NCBI GenBank assembly: GCA_001584585.1
Contig: LSYV01000039.1
Location: 182,159 to 246,158, forward strand
Length of the DNA: 64,000 nt
Source: Gonium pectorale
Lineage: Eukaryota; Chlorophyta; Chlorophyceae; Chlamydomonadales; Volvocaceae
Reading direction: 5' to 3'
Shown here: positions 10,293 to 28,491 of the stretch, one piece after another
Layout of the letters: every line of letters begins with the position of its first letter
Numbering within the stretch: the stretch's first letter is position 1
Made by a program: the position numbers and the translations under genes
Notes under the pieces: model-generated
What the model was told of the DNA's origin: nothing
Seen by the model: only the letters and a program-made list of their open reading frames with translations
The model's database searches: none

Positions 10293-12336
10293 ATGGGAGA
10301 TATCGCGGATACCTGGATGTGGCACAAGCTGCCTGTCGACGTGCTGGAGCGCATTGCGAGTGGCCTGCACGCGAACGAGGTCGCGGTGGCCTTCAGGCTG
10401 ATCAGCAAGTCTTCCTCGCTTCTCCGCAGCCCGCAACACTCGACGATCCACCTCTCGCAGCCCGTTCCCCCGCGCGTCTTCGCGGCTCACTGGCTCGCCC
10501 CCGGCGCCACTCGCAAGCTGACGCTCAAGCAGCGGCGGCAGCTTATGAGCCTCACTGCGGCCAGCGGCGTGCTGCCCAATCTGGAGGTGGCGGTGCAGGC
10601 CGCGGGCTGCCTACCGACGTGCGAGGCCTTCGAGGCGGCGGCGGCGGGCGGCCACCTGGCCTCCTGCCAGTGGCTGTGGGATCAGGTTGCCCCACACAGC
10701 GGGATCCTAGCCGCAACGCCCACATCGCAGCGGCGGGCGGGGGCCACCAGCACATCGGCGAATGGCTGGACGGGCTGGGCATGGAGTGTGCGGACGGTGG
10801 GCGCGACCCCCTGATGAGAGCGGTGGTGTCGGCCCTGCGCGGCGGCCACGACCAGCTCGCGGACTGGCTGATGCGCGGCCCAGACTGCCCGCTCCAGCAC
10901 GCGAAGCCGCTGCTGCTGCGCGTGGTTGCGGAGGGCTGCGACCTGGCCGCCCTCCAGCGCCGCGTCCAGCAGTGGGGCTGGGGGTGGCCGGCGGCGCAGC
11001 AGAACATCAGGCTGAGCACCCTGGCGGCCGCCGCCGGCAGCCCCACGCCCGACTGGGCCGTCAAGATAAAGTGGCTGGAGGCGCAGAGCAGCCAGACAAG
11101 TCCCAACGCCGCCGAGAACGCAGCCGCCCGCCCCGACGCGGCCGCCCGCTTGGCCTGGCTGCGGGACAGGGGCTATCCGCTGGGCTGGTCGGCGCTCGGG
11201 GCGGCTGTCAGAGCCGGCAATCTGGCGGCGCTGCAGCCCCTGCTGGAGCAGCTGGCGCCTGCGCAGCCCGAGGTGACGGGGACCCCGATCTACAGGACCC
11301 AGGTGCTTGGGTCCACCCACGTCGCAGCAGAGGCCGGCCACCTGCCGGTGCTGCGGGCGCCGCACGCCGCGGACTACTGAGGGCTGAGCTGGCACGCCGT
11401 CTGGCGGTTCGCACTGCGCGGCGGCCGCGTGGAGATGCTGGAGTGGGTGCAGCAGACCTGGGACCCGAACCTGGAGCAGATGCGCCCAAGCAACGTAGCA
11501 GACGCAGCCCGGTTCTCCGGGAGCGTGGAGCTGCTGGGCTGGCTGCGGGAGCGCGGCTGCCCGTGGGATGCGACGGCGTGCGAGGGCGCGGCTGAGGGCG
11601 GCTGCGAGGAGGCGCTGGAGTGGCTGGCGGAGCGGGGCTGCCCCATGCCGGTGCGCTGGGCTTGACATGGGCTGCATGCATGTTGGGCCGACCGTATTGC
11701 CTCCCGAGAAAGAGCGTGCTGTGCACTGTGTGGGTACGGTGCGGTAGTGTGCGCCGGCGTCAGTTGTTGCCCGAGGTTGCACGTGGCCCCAGGGTGTAGA
11801 GTGCGGCGGGAGGGGTGCGAGCTGCGGAGTCGGGGGCGTGCAGTAGGGGGTGCTTGGAGAATGGGCAGCGAATGTGTGCTGGGGCCGGGCGTGGGGCGGA
11901 CGTGGGGCTGCCGTAACTCTGGTTATGAAAACGGCGGGCATTTTTACGGCACCGCAGCAATTCCTTGATGCATCGCGCCTGTCGCCCATGCTGTTCCCGT
12001 CCCGTATTGTACGTCTAACTGCGCGCCCGCTGCGTCCCGACCACACAGGGTGACGGCTCCCCCTACGTCGCCGCCTGCCGCAACGGCGACCTGGCCATGC
12101 TGCGCTGCCTGCAGCGACTGGGTGTGGCCTGGGGCCCGCCCGGGGCGGTGTTCCACGAGGCAATGCGCGCTGACGCGAACCTGGCAGTCCTGCGCTGGCT
12201 GCTGGAGGCGGGGTGTTCCTTCGACTACGTGGCTGCGCGCGAGGCACTGGTGCCTCGGGCGGAGAAGTGCTCCGGCGTAGCCGAGCTGCTGGAGCAGCTG
12301 GGGCAGCGCTGGGGGCTGCGGGAGGGGCAGCGCTAG
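10293..12336 (+). pseudogene. Disrupted F-box/ankyrin-type gene, copy 4
   Basis: The architecture matches copies 2 and 3: exon 1 10293-11650, exon 2 12049-12336, same phase-0 junction. The start is AAAATGG at 10293, followed by the F-box (WHKLPVDVLERIASGLHANE). Two lesions break it. One G is missing near 10685-10687 relative to the family (CAG-GGC/T-TGC-CC), shifting the frame after WLWDQ. An in-frame TGA at 11378-11380 interrupts a repeat that reads on in the same frame (ALRGGRVEMLEW). Exon 2 is open and ends at 12336. A sequencing error could explain the single-base loss but less easily both lesions. It is most likely a young pseudogene, since the rest of the frame is well kept. Confidence 0.75.
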
Positions 12337-13927
12337 GCCGCCACAGGTAGACCGGTGCCATGGTTGGGGCCTTTGGGGGAGGCGTGCAAGATGGGTGCGT
12401 GGAGTAGTGAGGGCGGAGGCTGGGGAGCCACTCCCAGAGGCTGGCAGCGCTCAGCAGGGGAGTGGCGGCGAGGCTGGAGCGACGACGTGTACGGAGGTTG
12501 AGCATGGGGTGGGGGCATGGGGCGGATCTGCTCATGCGGGGGGTTCCGAGAGCGGCACAGCTGCATAGCTGGCTGTTCGGTACGGCGCCGCCGCATGCCG
12601 GTACGAGTGGGGACTGTGCCGGAGCACGACACAGCGGCTGGAACGTGCTTGGGAAAGATTTGCGCGTGGCTCCATTGTGATAGTGTAGTCGCCCTGCGCT
12701 GAAGCGGCTGCTAGCCTGATCCACCCGGAGGCTGTGTGGCTGGCCGCATCTTTCCTTCTCGCGGCAACTGGACCCACCTGGCGAACGTCGGCAGTGATTG
12801 CCCCTACGACGGCAGCTTGATCCATATGGGTGGCCTGCTAGGAATTGAACTACATACTCTGGGGATGATGCCGGCTGTTTCGCGGCCCCGTCGTGTCTAG
12901 CAGTCTATGGTGGGGCAGAGCACTTGCCACGAGGTGGCGGGCGGGGTAGTGGCGTGTACGGCAATGTCCGAGGCCGCATCCACACGCACACGAACACACT
13001 GCAACCACCGGCCAAATTCGTCTTCTCGCAGCGGACGCTGTGCCATCGTCGGCCTGACCCCGGCAACGCGACCCCGGATAGCCCTCTTACAAGGGTGCCA
13101 AGCCCACCCCTCTGGGGCCGGTCACACCCCCGTGTGGTCAGGGGTCGCTGCCCCGGTGCCCCACGGAGACGGACCTCAAACGGAGCGGGGCACGTACGGC
13201 ACCGTTGGGTTCCACACCAGCCGGGGATGGCGGGTTGGGCCCTAGCATAAGACGGGTGGTTGATCCAACAGACACACGACCTGCAAACGATGCGTCTCCG
13301 CATAGGCAATCAGACCCTTGATTGGCTCTGCACGGACCCGTGGGTCATTTCAGCCACCCCTCTGTCCAAAGTCCCCAACGGTCTACACGCGCGAAATGTA
13401 CACTGGACCGGGCGTGTCCCGCTGTCGTGACACGCAAGACACGTTTGCGGCCGATCCCGCTTAGGCCTGCAGTCCAGAGGCCCCACACCTAATGCGGCCA
13501 GCCCACGAAACAAGGCACCAGCCTTCGTGCGAAGTAAAAGGGATACATAGATGCGGGACAGCCCAGGCACATCGCACCTCCTGCAGAAGAGACAATACCA
13601 CCCCGAGCCTGAGCGGCTCACAGGCCATACATTGTCGTACCGCGCTGCGTACTTCGAGCGCCCGGGCTGGGCAGCCACGCAGAGCCCCACCCGCGGTGCC
13701 CGAAACTCGGGGTGCACCAACGCCGGCGGGCCACAGGCTCCCAAGGTGCGCCGAGAGACTGCGACGGCCTTGACGACCGCGGACGACAGCTCGCGAGCCC
13801 GGCAGCGCAACGGCCCGCAGCCGCACACCCAGTGCCGCCACCTCCTCCGCCGTGGCCGTGACGGCCCCCCTCGCATATGCCAGCCGGCCGTGTTCCCACC
13901 ACGCTCCCTACCAGCTCGGCCTCCACC

Positions 13928-13932
13928 TTACA
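13928..13932 (-). terminator. Candidate polyadenylation signal of gyrase B
   Basis: TGTAA on the minus strand, about 230 bases downstream of the gyrase stop codon. TGTAA is the usual polyadenylation signal in Chlamydomonas and its relatives. Confidence 0.45.
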
Positions 13933-14039
13933 TTCGCCTTCCAGCCCCGCCCAACCCACACACGAACAGTCGCACCCCCTCGGCAGTGCCCCAGCAGTCC
14001 CCGCCGAGTTGGCAATCAACCATGCCCCTCTTGCACCTG

Positions 14040-14130
14040 GCCCCCCCCCGCTCCTCTCCGGTTTGAACCCCCCCCCCGCTCCTCTCCAGTTCGACCCCCG
14101 CCCCCCCGCTCCTCTCCAGTTTGACCCCCC
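14040..14130. repeat. C-rich tandem repeat, about three units
   Basis: Three copies of a unit made of a long C run followed by GCTCCTCTCC(A/G)GTTTGA or GTTCGA, with variable C-run length. It lies directly downstream of the gyrase stop codon, in the presumed 3' untranslated region. Confidence 0.8.
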
Positions 14131-14162
14131 CCCTCCGCCCGCGTCCCCGCCCGCGTCCATCC

Positions 14163-21916
<7,754 letters not shown>

Positions 21917-22944
21917 GGCCGCGGATGACTTGACAAGTAAAAGATGCGGGATGGGGGCAGCGCGGCGTCGGAGACAGCAGGGCGGCAACCGTGGGTCACG
22001 TCACAGGCCGTGAGCAACTCCAGACAGAATTGAGCGTCAATATAGGTAAGTTGATATTGCTGATTGTTAAGGAGGTCAATTGTATCCCGTCCGCCCTCGT
22101 GAGACTCGACAAGACGCGACAGGTTCAAATCCAGTCGACGCACGTATGCTTAGAGTGGCCGTTTCATAAAGAACGAGCAGAGTAATGCGGTCCAGATTAA
22201 AGACGACAGCCCGAGGGTCTTACTGAGCCGGCTGTCAAGCTTGTCCGTACCTTGGACGCCGCCGGCACTAACCCCAGCACCCCCTACACCTCTATCAGTC
22301 TATCCACCTAGCCCCTCCCTCGCCCCAATTGTGTATCTGGTTCAGTATGACTGTCGCTGGACCTTGGAGGCCAAGGTTGTCTGTACTAGTCTAAGAGCAT
22401 GTCCGCAGCTCCACGAGTCCAAGACCTCGCTCCGCTTCCGTAGGCGGTCCGGTGCTCTATATGCTGACAAAATCAGTACATAACACACGGTCTGTGCGGC
22501 ACACATCATCACCGGGCAATTTCTCACGGACCTGCGCGGGCGTTAAGGGCACTGTTTGGGGGCCCGTCCGACCTGACGCCGCCTTCCTGATGTCGCGTTA
22601 TGCTGACCACGATGTGCCTGAACTTGCGAACTCGCTGAGTCCTGGCCTGCATCGCAAGCTCTGGGGAGTTTGAGTGGCGTGTGGCACACCTATACCGGTG
22701 CGTGTGGCAGGGTACGGGATACGGGCGCCCCGGCAACGCAGCGGTTGTTTGGCAGCAAGAGAACGACAGCATACCATGCAGCATACGACCTGTTTATGTG
22801 CAAGCATAGCTCGTGCAACACGCACAGGTACGAGCTAGGTAGCTCGTGGTTAAGACAGCAAAGCGTGCGAGGCACGTGCTACGGTCTCGACAATTGCAGC
22901 TGGTAATCAGTCGCGCACTAGCGAAAGAGAACAGCGACGGCACG
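21917..22944. promoter_or_regulatory. Shared upstream region of gyrase B and CREG-like gene
   Basis: About 1 kb separates two divergent start codons. The sequence is less GC-rich than the genes around it and contains no supported exon. Both promoters and 5' leaders must lie here unless upstream exons were missed. No core element is clear enough to place. Confidence 0.45.
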
Positions 22945-24620
22945 ATGCGTGCCATCCTCGTTGGGTCCCTGTGGCTAATACTTACGGTCCCCTCCAATGG
23001 AAGCCGATGGGGCATCTGGCAGTTGTTTGGTGTCAAAGAGGATGTTGACGCCGCTGCGTTCCCAAGGTGTGGGGTTTCGTCGCGCTTTCAGCTTTCGCGC
23101 AACACCCATGCCCGAGCCGACCGTCGTCTCTCTGCTGACCACTGCCGGCTCCCCTCGGGTCCGGAACGCAACCCAGGCCCCCCTATGAGGAGCGTGCCCT
23201 GATGGCTCGTTGGCTGGTGCACGAGCTGACATGGGGGGTGCTGTCCACTCTGGACAAGAACAGCGGGGAGCCCGTCGGGTATGTGTTTGTGGGTGGACGG
23301 CCCACTCGACGTATGATCAAGCAGTCGCCCCTTCCACTCGCACGCTCAGCACCCTGGGTCTGTGGGTGCTACCGCCTGGCCCCGCACACGCGGTCGTCCC
23401 CTCCTTTTCTCGCACCACGCTGAAAGAGCACACCCGGCATACGGACAATATGTACCGCAAGGCGTGTTTGCATCCAAGCACTCCGGTAGCCCTCAGCACG
23501 TGGTGTCCCAGTCTTTTGCTCACCCGCTGCGTCTGCGCCTACGGCTGCCGCCTGGTGGCCGCCTGGTGGCCGCGTGTGCAGGGGCGTGGTGTCGCACAGC
23601 GACGGCGCGCGGGGCGACCCGACCGGCCGGCTCTTCTTTTACATCACCCCGATGGACGAGCTCACCAAGAACGCACTGGTGGGTGCGTGGGCGCGTGGGG
23701 TGAGGCCGAGTGTGAAGGCGGATGGGCCGTGGTCTCGCCTCGGCGACGTGGCAAATCTGGCAATGCGTGCCTACGTCGCGGTGCCGGCGGAGGGGTCGCA
23801 CGGGCGCAACTCCCGTTGCTCATGCGCTCCCACGCCGGTCCCCCCTCCTGACCCGCTGCGACTGCCACACCCTCCACGTCCCCTACGACTCTCTTTACGC
23901 AAGCCCCTTCCACATCACTCCGCCTCTCCGCAAAGCTCCCCTCTCTCCACAGCACCCACCCGCATCCCTCGCAGGCGCACCCCACCGTCACTTACACGCT
24001 CTCGGAGCAGCAGCGGCGCACCGGCGGCACCAGCGGCGGCCCCTGCGGCGGCCTGGATCCCGAGGACCCCGCCTGCGCGAGGGCGAGCCTGCTGGGCAAG
24101 CTGCTGCGGGTGCCTGATAAGGACCGGGAGCTGGCGCAAGCGGCCATGTTCGCGCGCCACCCGCGCATGGCGGACTGGCCGCCTGGCCACAAGTTTGACT
24201 TGTGAGGCGGGCGGGGGGCGGGGAGCTGCCCGTCAGCGGACGGCTGGGGTATGGAGCGGCTGCTACGGCGGGGTCTGGTGTCAGGGAGCAGGTTCACAGG
24301 CGGGCGTCTTATGCAGGCCTGCATTGGTGGTGTACCCGTTTCACACGCCCGGTGCACCTCCCTGCTGCGGGCGGGCGTCTCGGGTCTCCCAACCCCGCAT
24401 CCTGCGGCACCCTGAATGCCATTCGTTTCCTGCTCATGCTCGCCCAGCCCCTCCCGGGAAGTCATGCGACGCGAACTTCCAGCGATCACGGCTTGTAACC
24501 CCTGCTCCCCTCCCGGCCAGCTTTGAGCTGCACGTGTCGGAGGTCCACCTGCTGGACTGGTACGGCGGGATGGCCGTCATCAGCGGAGACGACTACTACG
24601 CCGCTGCGCCCAATCCGTGA
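22945..24620 (+). CDS. CREG1: CREG-like secreted protein
   Basis: Member of the CREG family (cellular repressor of E1A-stimulated genes), a split-barrel fold related to FMN-dependent pyridoxamine-phosphate oxidases that usually lacks enzyme activity and is secreted or lysosomal. Five exons: 22945-23066, 23177-23278, 23582-23678, 23975-24201, 24521-24620; phases agree, 215 residues. The protein starts with a signal peptide (MRAILVGSLWLILTVPSNGS). Family motifs follow in order: RPPYEERALMARWLVHELTW, GVLSTL, VVSHSDG, TGRLFFYITPMDELTKNA, TYTLSEQ, CGGLDPEDPACARASLLGKL, FARHPRMADWPPGHKF and WYGGMAVISGDDYY. Compared with animal CREG, the LDPEDP, RHP-M-WP and WYGG cores are kept. Its role in algae is unknown; a vacuolar or secreted glycoprotein is likely. 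Confidence 0.92.
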
Positions 24621-26408
24621 GAGCCCTGCCAGCCAGGGCGACGCCCTTTGGTGATACGAAACATGGACTGACCTTCCGGATGTGGGGTTCATGGCATCCC
24701 GCCAGCCTCCAGCCACCGAAAGGGCGCCCGTCCCCTTGGGTCCTTGCACCTCGGCACGCGCTGCCGGTATGCTTACGGCATCGGATGCTTGCTGCAACCC
24801 CTGCACCCACCAGCGGGCAAGCATGAGCCGTGCTGCTGGTGTAGCTGCGGGCAGAGCTGGCGCCCAGATGCCGGGTCGAGGTGTAACCGGCGGGTGCTGT
24901 AATACACCAGTCTGCCAGAACGAGAGGCCTTAGTGTTACATTTCTACAGCAAAGGTTACTGTAATGTCAACCTTGGTAATGCGAATTGTTGTACGTTTTA
25001 CGTGTACAGTCATACCTGTTGTATGTATAGTACATGTCCCGTGTGCCCGACGCATCAGTTGCTCAGCAGCATAGCGCCGTGCGGCCTTGCCTAGGTTCGG
25101 TGGTCAAGGTGTGCCACTGCAACTGTTGGTTGGCACAACGAATGCCATGCCATACATGCAGTAACGCGTGCACGCTGTTGACCAGCGGTTAGTGCGTGGC
25201 CAGGTTGTTGGTTTTGCGTTGCAGCGCATAACGCCAGTGGTTGTTCGACGGGCTTTACGGCATCCGTGTGACATGTTTGCCTAGGAAGTGTTGATTTGTA
25301 TAAATGGGCTGCTGGCGAGCATGTCCGTACTGCGGCCGTCGCCTTGTTCCCATGAGGCTGGGTGCGTTCTCGTCGGCATCTGTATCTTTCGGCATGTGCA
25401 AGAGGGTGGTCCAGCTGTACTCCTCCTGCAGTTAAGTACTCGAGACAACTTGCGCGGCCGCGGTACTTCGGCCGTTCCTGCAATATGGCCGGTGCATCAC
25501 CAAGCGCCCTAGCTGGGAGGCGGATGGGCCTTGAAGCGTGGATTAGAATGGACGCAGAGCTGGTGGTGACGTAAACGCAGAGCGGTGCGATTAACAGCAG
25601 CTGCCAGGTCGGAGTAAAGTTCTGCACCCCAGCGCCCCTTCGTGAGTGCCCATGTTGCCCAGTCACGCTGCAGGTTACAATCAGGGTGTTAGCGCCTGAT
25701 TCTGTCGCTCGCCCATACTTGCACCCACGCAGGGCTCCTCACGGATATGTAGTTAAAATAGTACGACCGGACGCGCAAGCCTACCGTACGGGCTCAGACG
25801 ACAGATATTCCTCACAATACAGAGCCTCCCATGCACGAGCACCACACACCTGTGTGGGTTGCAGCTCCGTCGGGAGCCGCCCACGCTGCTCACGCTAAGG
25901 TACAAAACAAACGAGATACAGCCCCAGCCCGGGTGCCTGTAGAGCGATGGCATGCTTCGGGAGAAACTCTTCTCAGGCAGGAATCACGTCCTCACCCTGG
26001 GGTAAATGGACCGGTAGGTAACCATGACAATAGTTAGGCATTGATTAGAGGATTCTTGATACCCAGTGTGGGTGCCCCAGTGGCCAATCCTGCTTCAAAC
26101 TCTCCGCTTTCCAAACCATCCACGGCCAGCAGCGTTGCCGCCGCCGGCTGGGGCGCTGCCAATGGGGCAGCTGACACACGCCTTCTGGATGCCCTCAATG
26201 CGCTCAATGATCATATGATCTCGGACCACACGAGGACCGAGACTGGACTTAAGCTCCCAGCACAATGCAGCGCCCGCAAGTAATGCAGTGTCATGCAAAC
26301 AGCAAAAGAAACCTCACCTACAAAACAGAGACGCTGCTCATACACTCCTGACTAAGAATGCCTCAAAACACCTAACCAAAAACTTATGGATCATCAGGTA
26401 CAGGTACA
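24621..26408. other. Intergenic region between convergent CREG-like and phosphatase genes
   Basis: No gene is supported in these 1.8 kb. TGTAA motifs at 24898-24902 and 24960-24964 fit the end of the CREG-like transcript. TTACA at 25675-25679 (TGTAA on the minus strand) could serve the phosphatase gene. Confidence 0.5.
24898..24902 (+). terminator. Candidate polyadenylation signal of CREG-like gene
   Basis: TGTAA about 280 bases after the stop codon, with a second copy at 24960-24964. Confidence 0.45.
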
Positions 26409-27834
26409 TTACGCGATGTTCACCGACACGCGCTCGAAGTCCGTCCCACCCTTGTAGGACGACTCGACGCCGAAGGAGGGCGTCAGCGGGTCCGGCTCGT
26501 AGTCCTCCCACCGCAGCCCCTCCGCCGCGCCCTCCCGTGCGCCCATGCGCTCCTGCACCGGCCGCGCGCGGCAGGCCACGAAGCCCGCGTACGACACCTG
26601 CAGCGCGCGGCCGATGACGCCCAGCGCCTCGTGCGCGACCTGCACCGCGCGACCGTGCGACACCACCAGCACCTGCGCAGCAGGCACGTTTTAATCGAGG
26701 CGGAGGGGGGCCAAGTCAGAGAGACCGCGGGGGCGTTCCGAGCGACAGCAGCGAGGGAGCCATCTTGCAGGGCATGGCTGGCTCACTTGCACTTTGGCGA
26801 GACAATGTAGGGCGGTGTGTGAGGATGCAGAAAACCTCCCGAAGGATACCAAACCGCAGTGAGATTGGCAGAGTTTCGTCGGTCGCAGGGCGCACACTCG
26901 CTCTGCGAGCCTATGTGATGAGTTGCCCGGCAGTAACGTCAGCCTCGCGCCCAGTCGGGCCCGCTGCCCGCAGCTGCCGGCCCAGCCGCACCTGCTGCCC
27001 CGGGTGGCGCGCTGCGAGGTCCAGGATGGTGTCGTGGAAGCGCAGCGAGGCGCGCAGCTCGCTCTCCGGCACCTGCGGCCAGGCGCTCTCCACCACGCGC
27101 GCCTTTATGGGGAAACGCTCGCGCAGTTGGCGGGAGCGGCGTTGGTAGCTGGCGCGCCACAGCCACAGGCGCGCGGTCTGGGAGAGCGTCGCGGCGCGCG
27201 CCCGGAACAGCAGCCCTGAGCGGGGGCCCCAAGAAAAGGGTGGGTGGCATGACCAGCCGGTGCTGGACGGGCAGATGTGCAATGCTATGCAGAAGGGCAT
27301 TTGGGTCAACCAGGGCATGACCGGCAGCGGCTGTAGCCATGGCCTTACGTGGGTTGTGGACCTCGGAGAGGCCCTTGTGGACGAACACAGGTACGTCGGT
27401 GCGGCCCAGCGACCGCAGCAGCCGCTCTGCGGTCTCTATGCAGCGCTGGAAAGGTGATGTGTAGACGACTGGGAGGGCGTGGTAGCAACGGCATGGGGCA
27501 TTCGAGAGTTGCCGAGCACTCTTTGGGCACCAATGGGATAGGGAAGGGCCCGCACGTCAGGTAAAGCGGCGCACCAGCCAGCCTACCGGACGCACCGTCT
27601 ATAGGCGGAATGGACTTAAGCCGGGCGGCTGACTCGTGAATCTCCTCCTCAACGGTGGTTAGCGGCGTGTCGAAGGGGAAGCGCGCCTGTGTGAGCGGTA
27701 CTGTCAGACTTTTGGGCGGGTGTGCGAAGGGGCGAAAACCCGAGTCCCATTTCCACAGCTACCTGCAACTGCCACGCTGGGTTGTCCACATCCTCCCTTC
27801 GTCCATGCCTCATAACAATGATTCCGGCTGCCAT
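26409..27834 (-). CDS. Histidine phosphatase (phosphoglycerate-mutase-like) protein
   Basis: Five exons, read from high to low: 27763-27834, 27596-27686, 27349-27468, 26992-27215, 26409-26672; all phases agree, 256 residues. The catalytic RHG motif is at residues 9-11 (IIVMRHGRRED), the nucleophile being His10. Other family landmarks are FPFDTPLT, DVVYTSPFQRCIETAERLL (second arginine) and the second catalytic histidine in VLVVSHGRAV, about residue 175. The length and motif order fit the branch-1 histidine phosphatase superfamily, including the eukaryotic group of PGAM-domain proteins that act on phosphoproteins or small phosphates. The exact substrate cannot be told from sequence. There is no clear targeting peptide, so it is probably cytosolic. 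It is divergent from SMC5 copy A, 657 bases away. Confidence 0.9.
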
Positions 27835-28491
27835 GAGACCGAATTAGGCTCGGACCGCCGGACCGCCAGCCACAGGCGATGGGACTGGGCGCTTATGTGG
27901 GTTTCTCAGTCCCTATGCCGCGAACTACAGTAACGGCCGAAGTCAGAACTTAGCAAAAGCGCCCATGCACGCCAGGCTGCAGCGCTCCCGTGCACACAAC
28001 CCTCCAATCGCCAGGAGGTTGGGCCTGGCCACTTAATAGAGGTCCACAGACTATTAAAGACCCTTAGTCAGCACGTTACTGTAAGCCGCAACGAAGGCAA
28101 GTCTGGAGGAAGCTGCTTTCCAGCCTTTTGGCCGCGGTCGCAACATATTCCTCAAAGGCTATGTTGCTATAAACGACAACACCAGCTTCGCGTGCGAGAG
28201 GTAACCTTGCAGTTCATTACGATTGTACGTATAGGATCCACCTGGTCCACGGTCGTCCTCGCATGCTCTTTTGTCCTTGCTGCGTTGTCCTTGCTCTACT
28301 GCGCTGAGTATAGCCAAGGCGATTTTACAGGCCTACTTTCCCTGCAAAACGGCAGCTCAGCTCAGCCCATCCCGCCAAAAGGGCGGGAGCAGAGCGCTCC
28401 CACCCAACACGCCAGCCTAGCTGTCGGTAAACACCACCCTTGCTCTATTAGTGTATCCATTGCCCTGGCCCAGTAAACAGAGTCGTCGACA
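27835..28491. promoter_or_regulatory. Shared upstream region of phosphatase and SMC5-A
   Basis: 657 bases between two divergent start codons, with lower GC than the flanking exons. No additional gene is supported. It should contain both promoters. No core element is clear enough to place. Confidence 0.45.

Larger units (their letters stand above)
12337..14162. other. Intergenic region between ankyrin cluster and gyrase B
   Basis: No gene is supported. Open frames on both strands near 13.3-14.0 kb have no recognisable domain and no splice pattern. The right end includes the gyrase 3' flank with a TGTAA signal (minus strand, 13928-13932) and a C-rich tandem repeat. Confidence 0.45.

Noticed and set aside
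10682..12724. A 680-codon open frame antisense to the ankyrin pseudogene
   Set aside because: It is the mirror of a GC-rich coding strand; the sense strand carries clear family motifs. Similar antisense frames occur opposite copies 2 and 3.
13310..13876. A cysteine-containing frame on the minus strand (WYCLFCRRCDVPG, QTCLACHD), considered as a zinc-finger or transposon relic
   Set aside because: Cysteine spacing fits no known finger, there is no reverse transcriptase, integrase or terminal repeat nearby, and the overlapping plus-strand frame is equally open.
22080..22150. tRNA-like ACAGGTTCAAATCCAGT stem-loop
   Set aside because: The T-arm has one mismatch, and no matching 5' acceptor strand or anticodon arm lies upstream.
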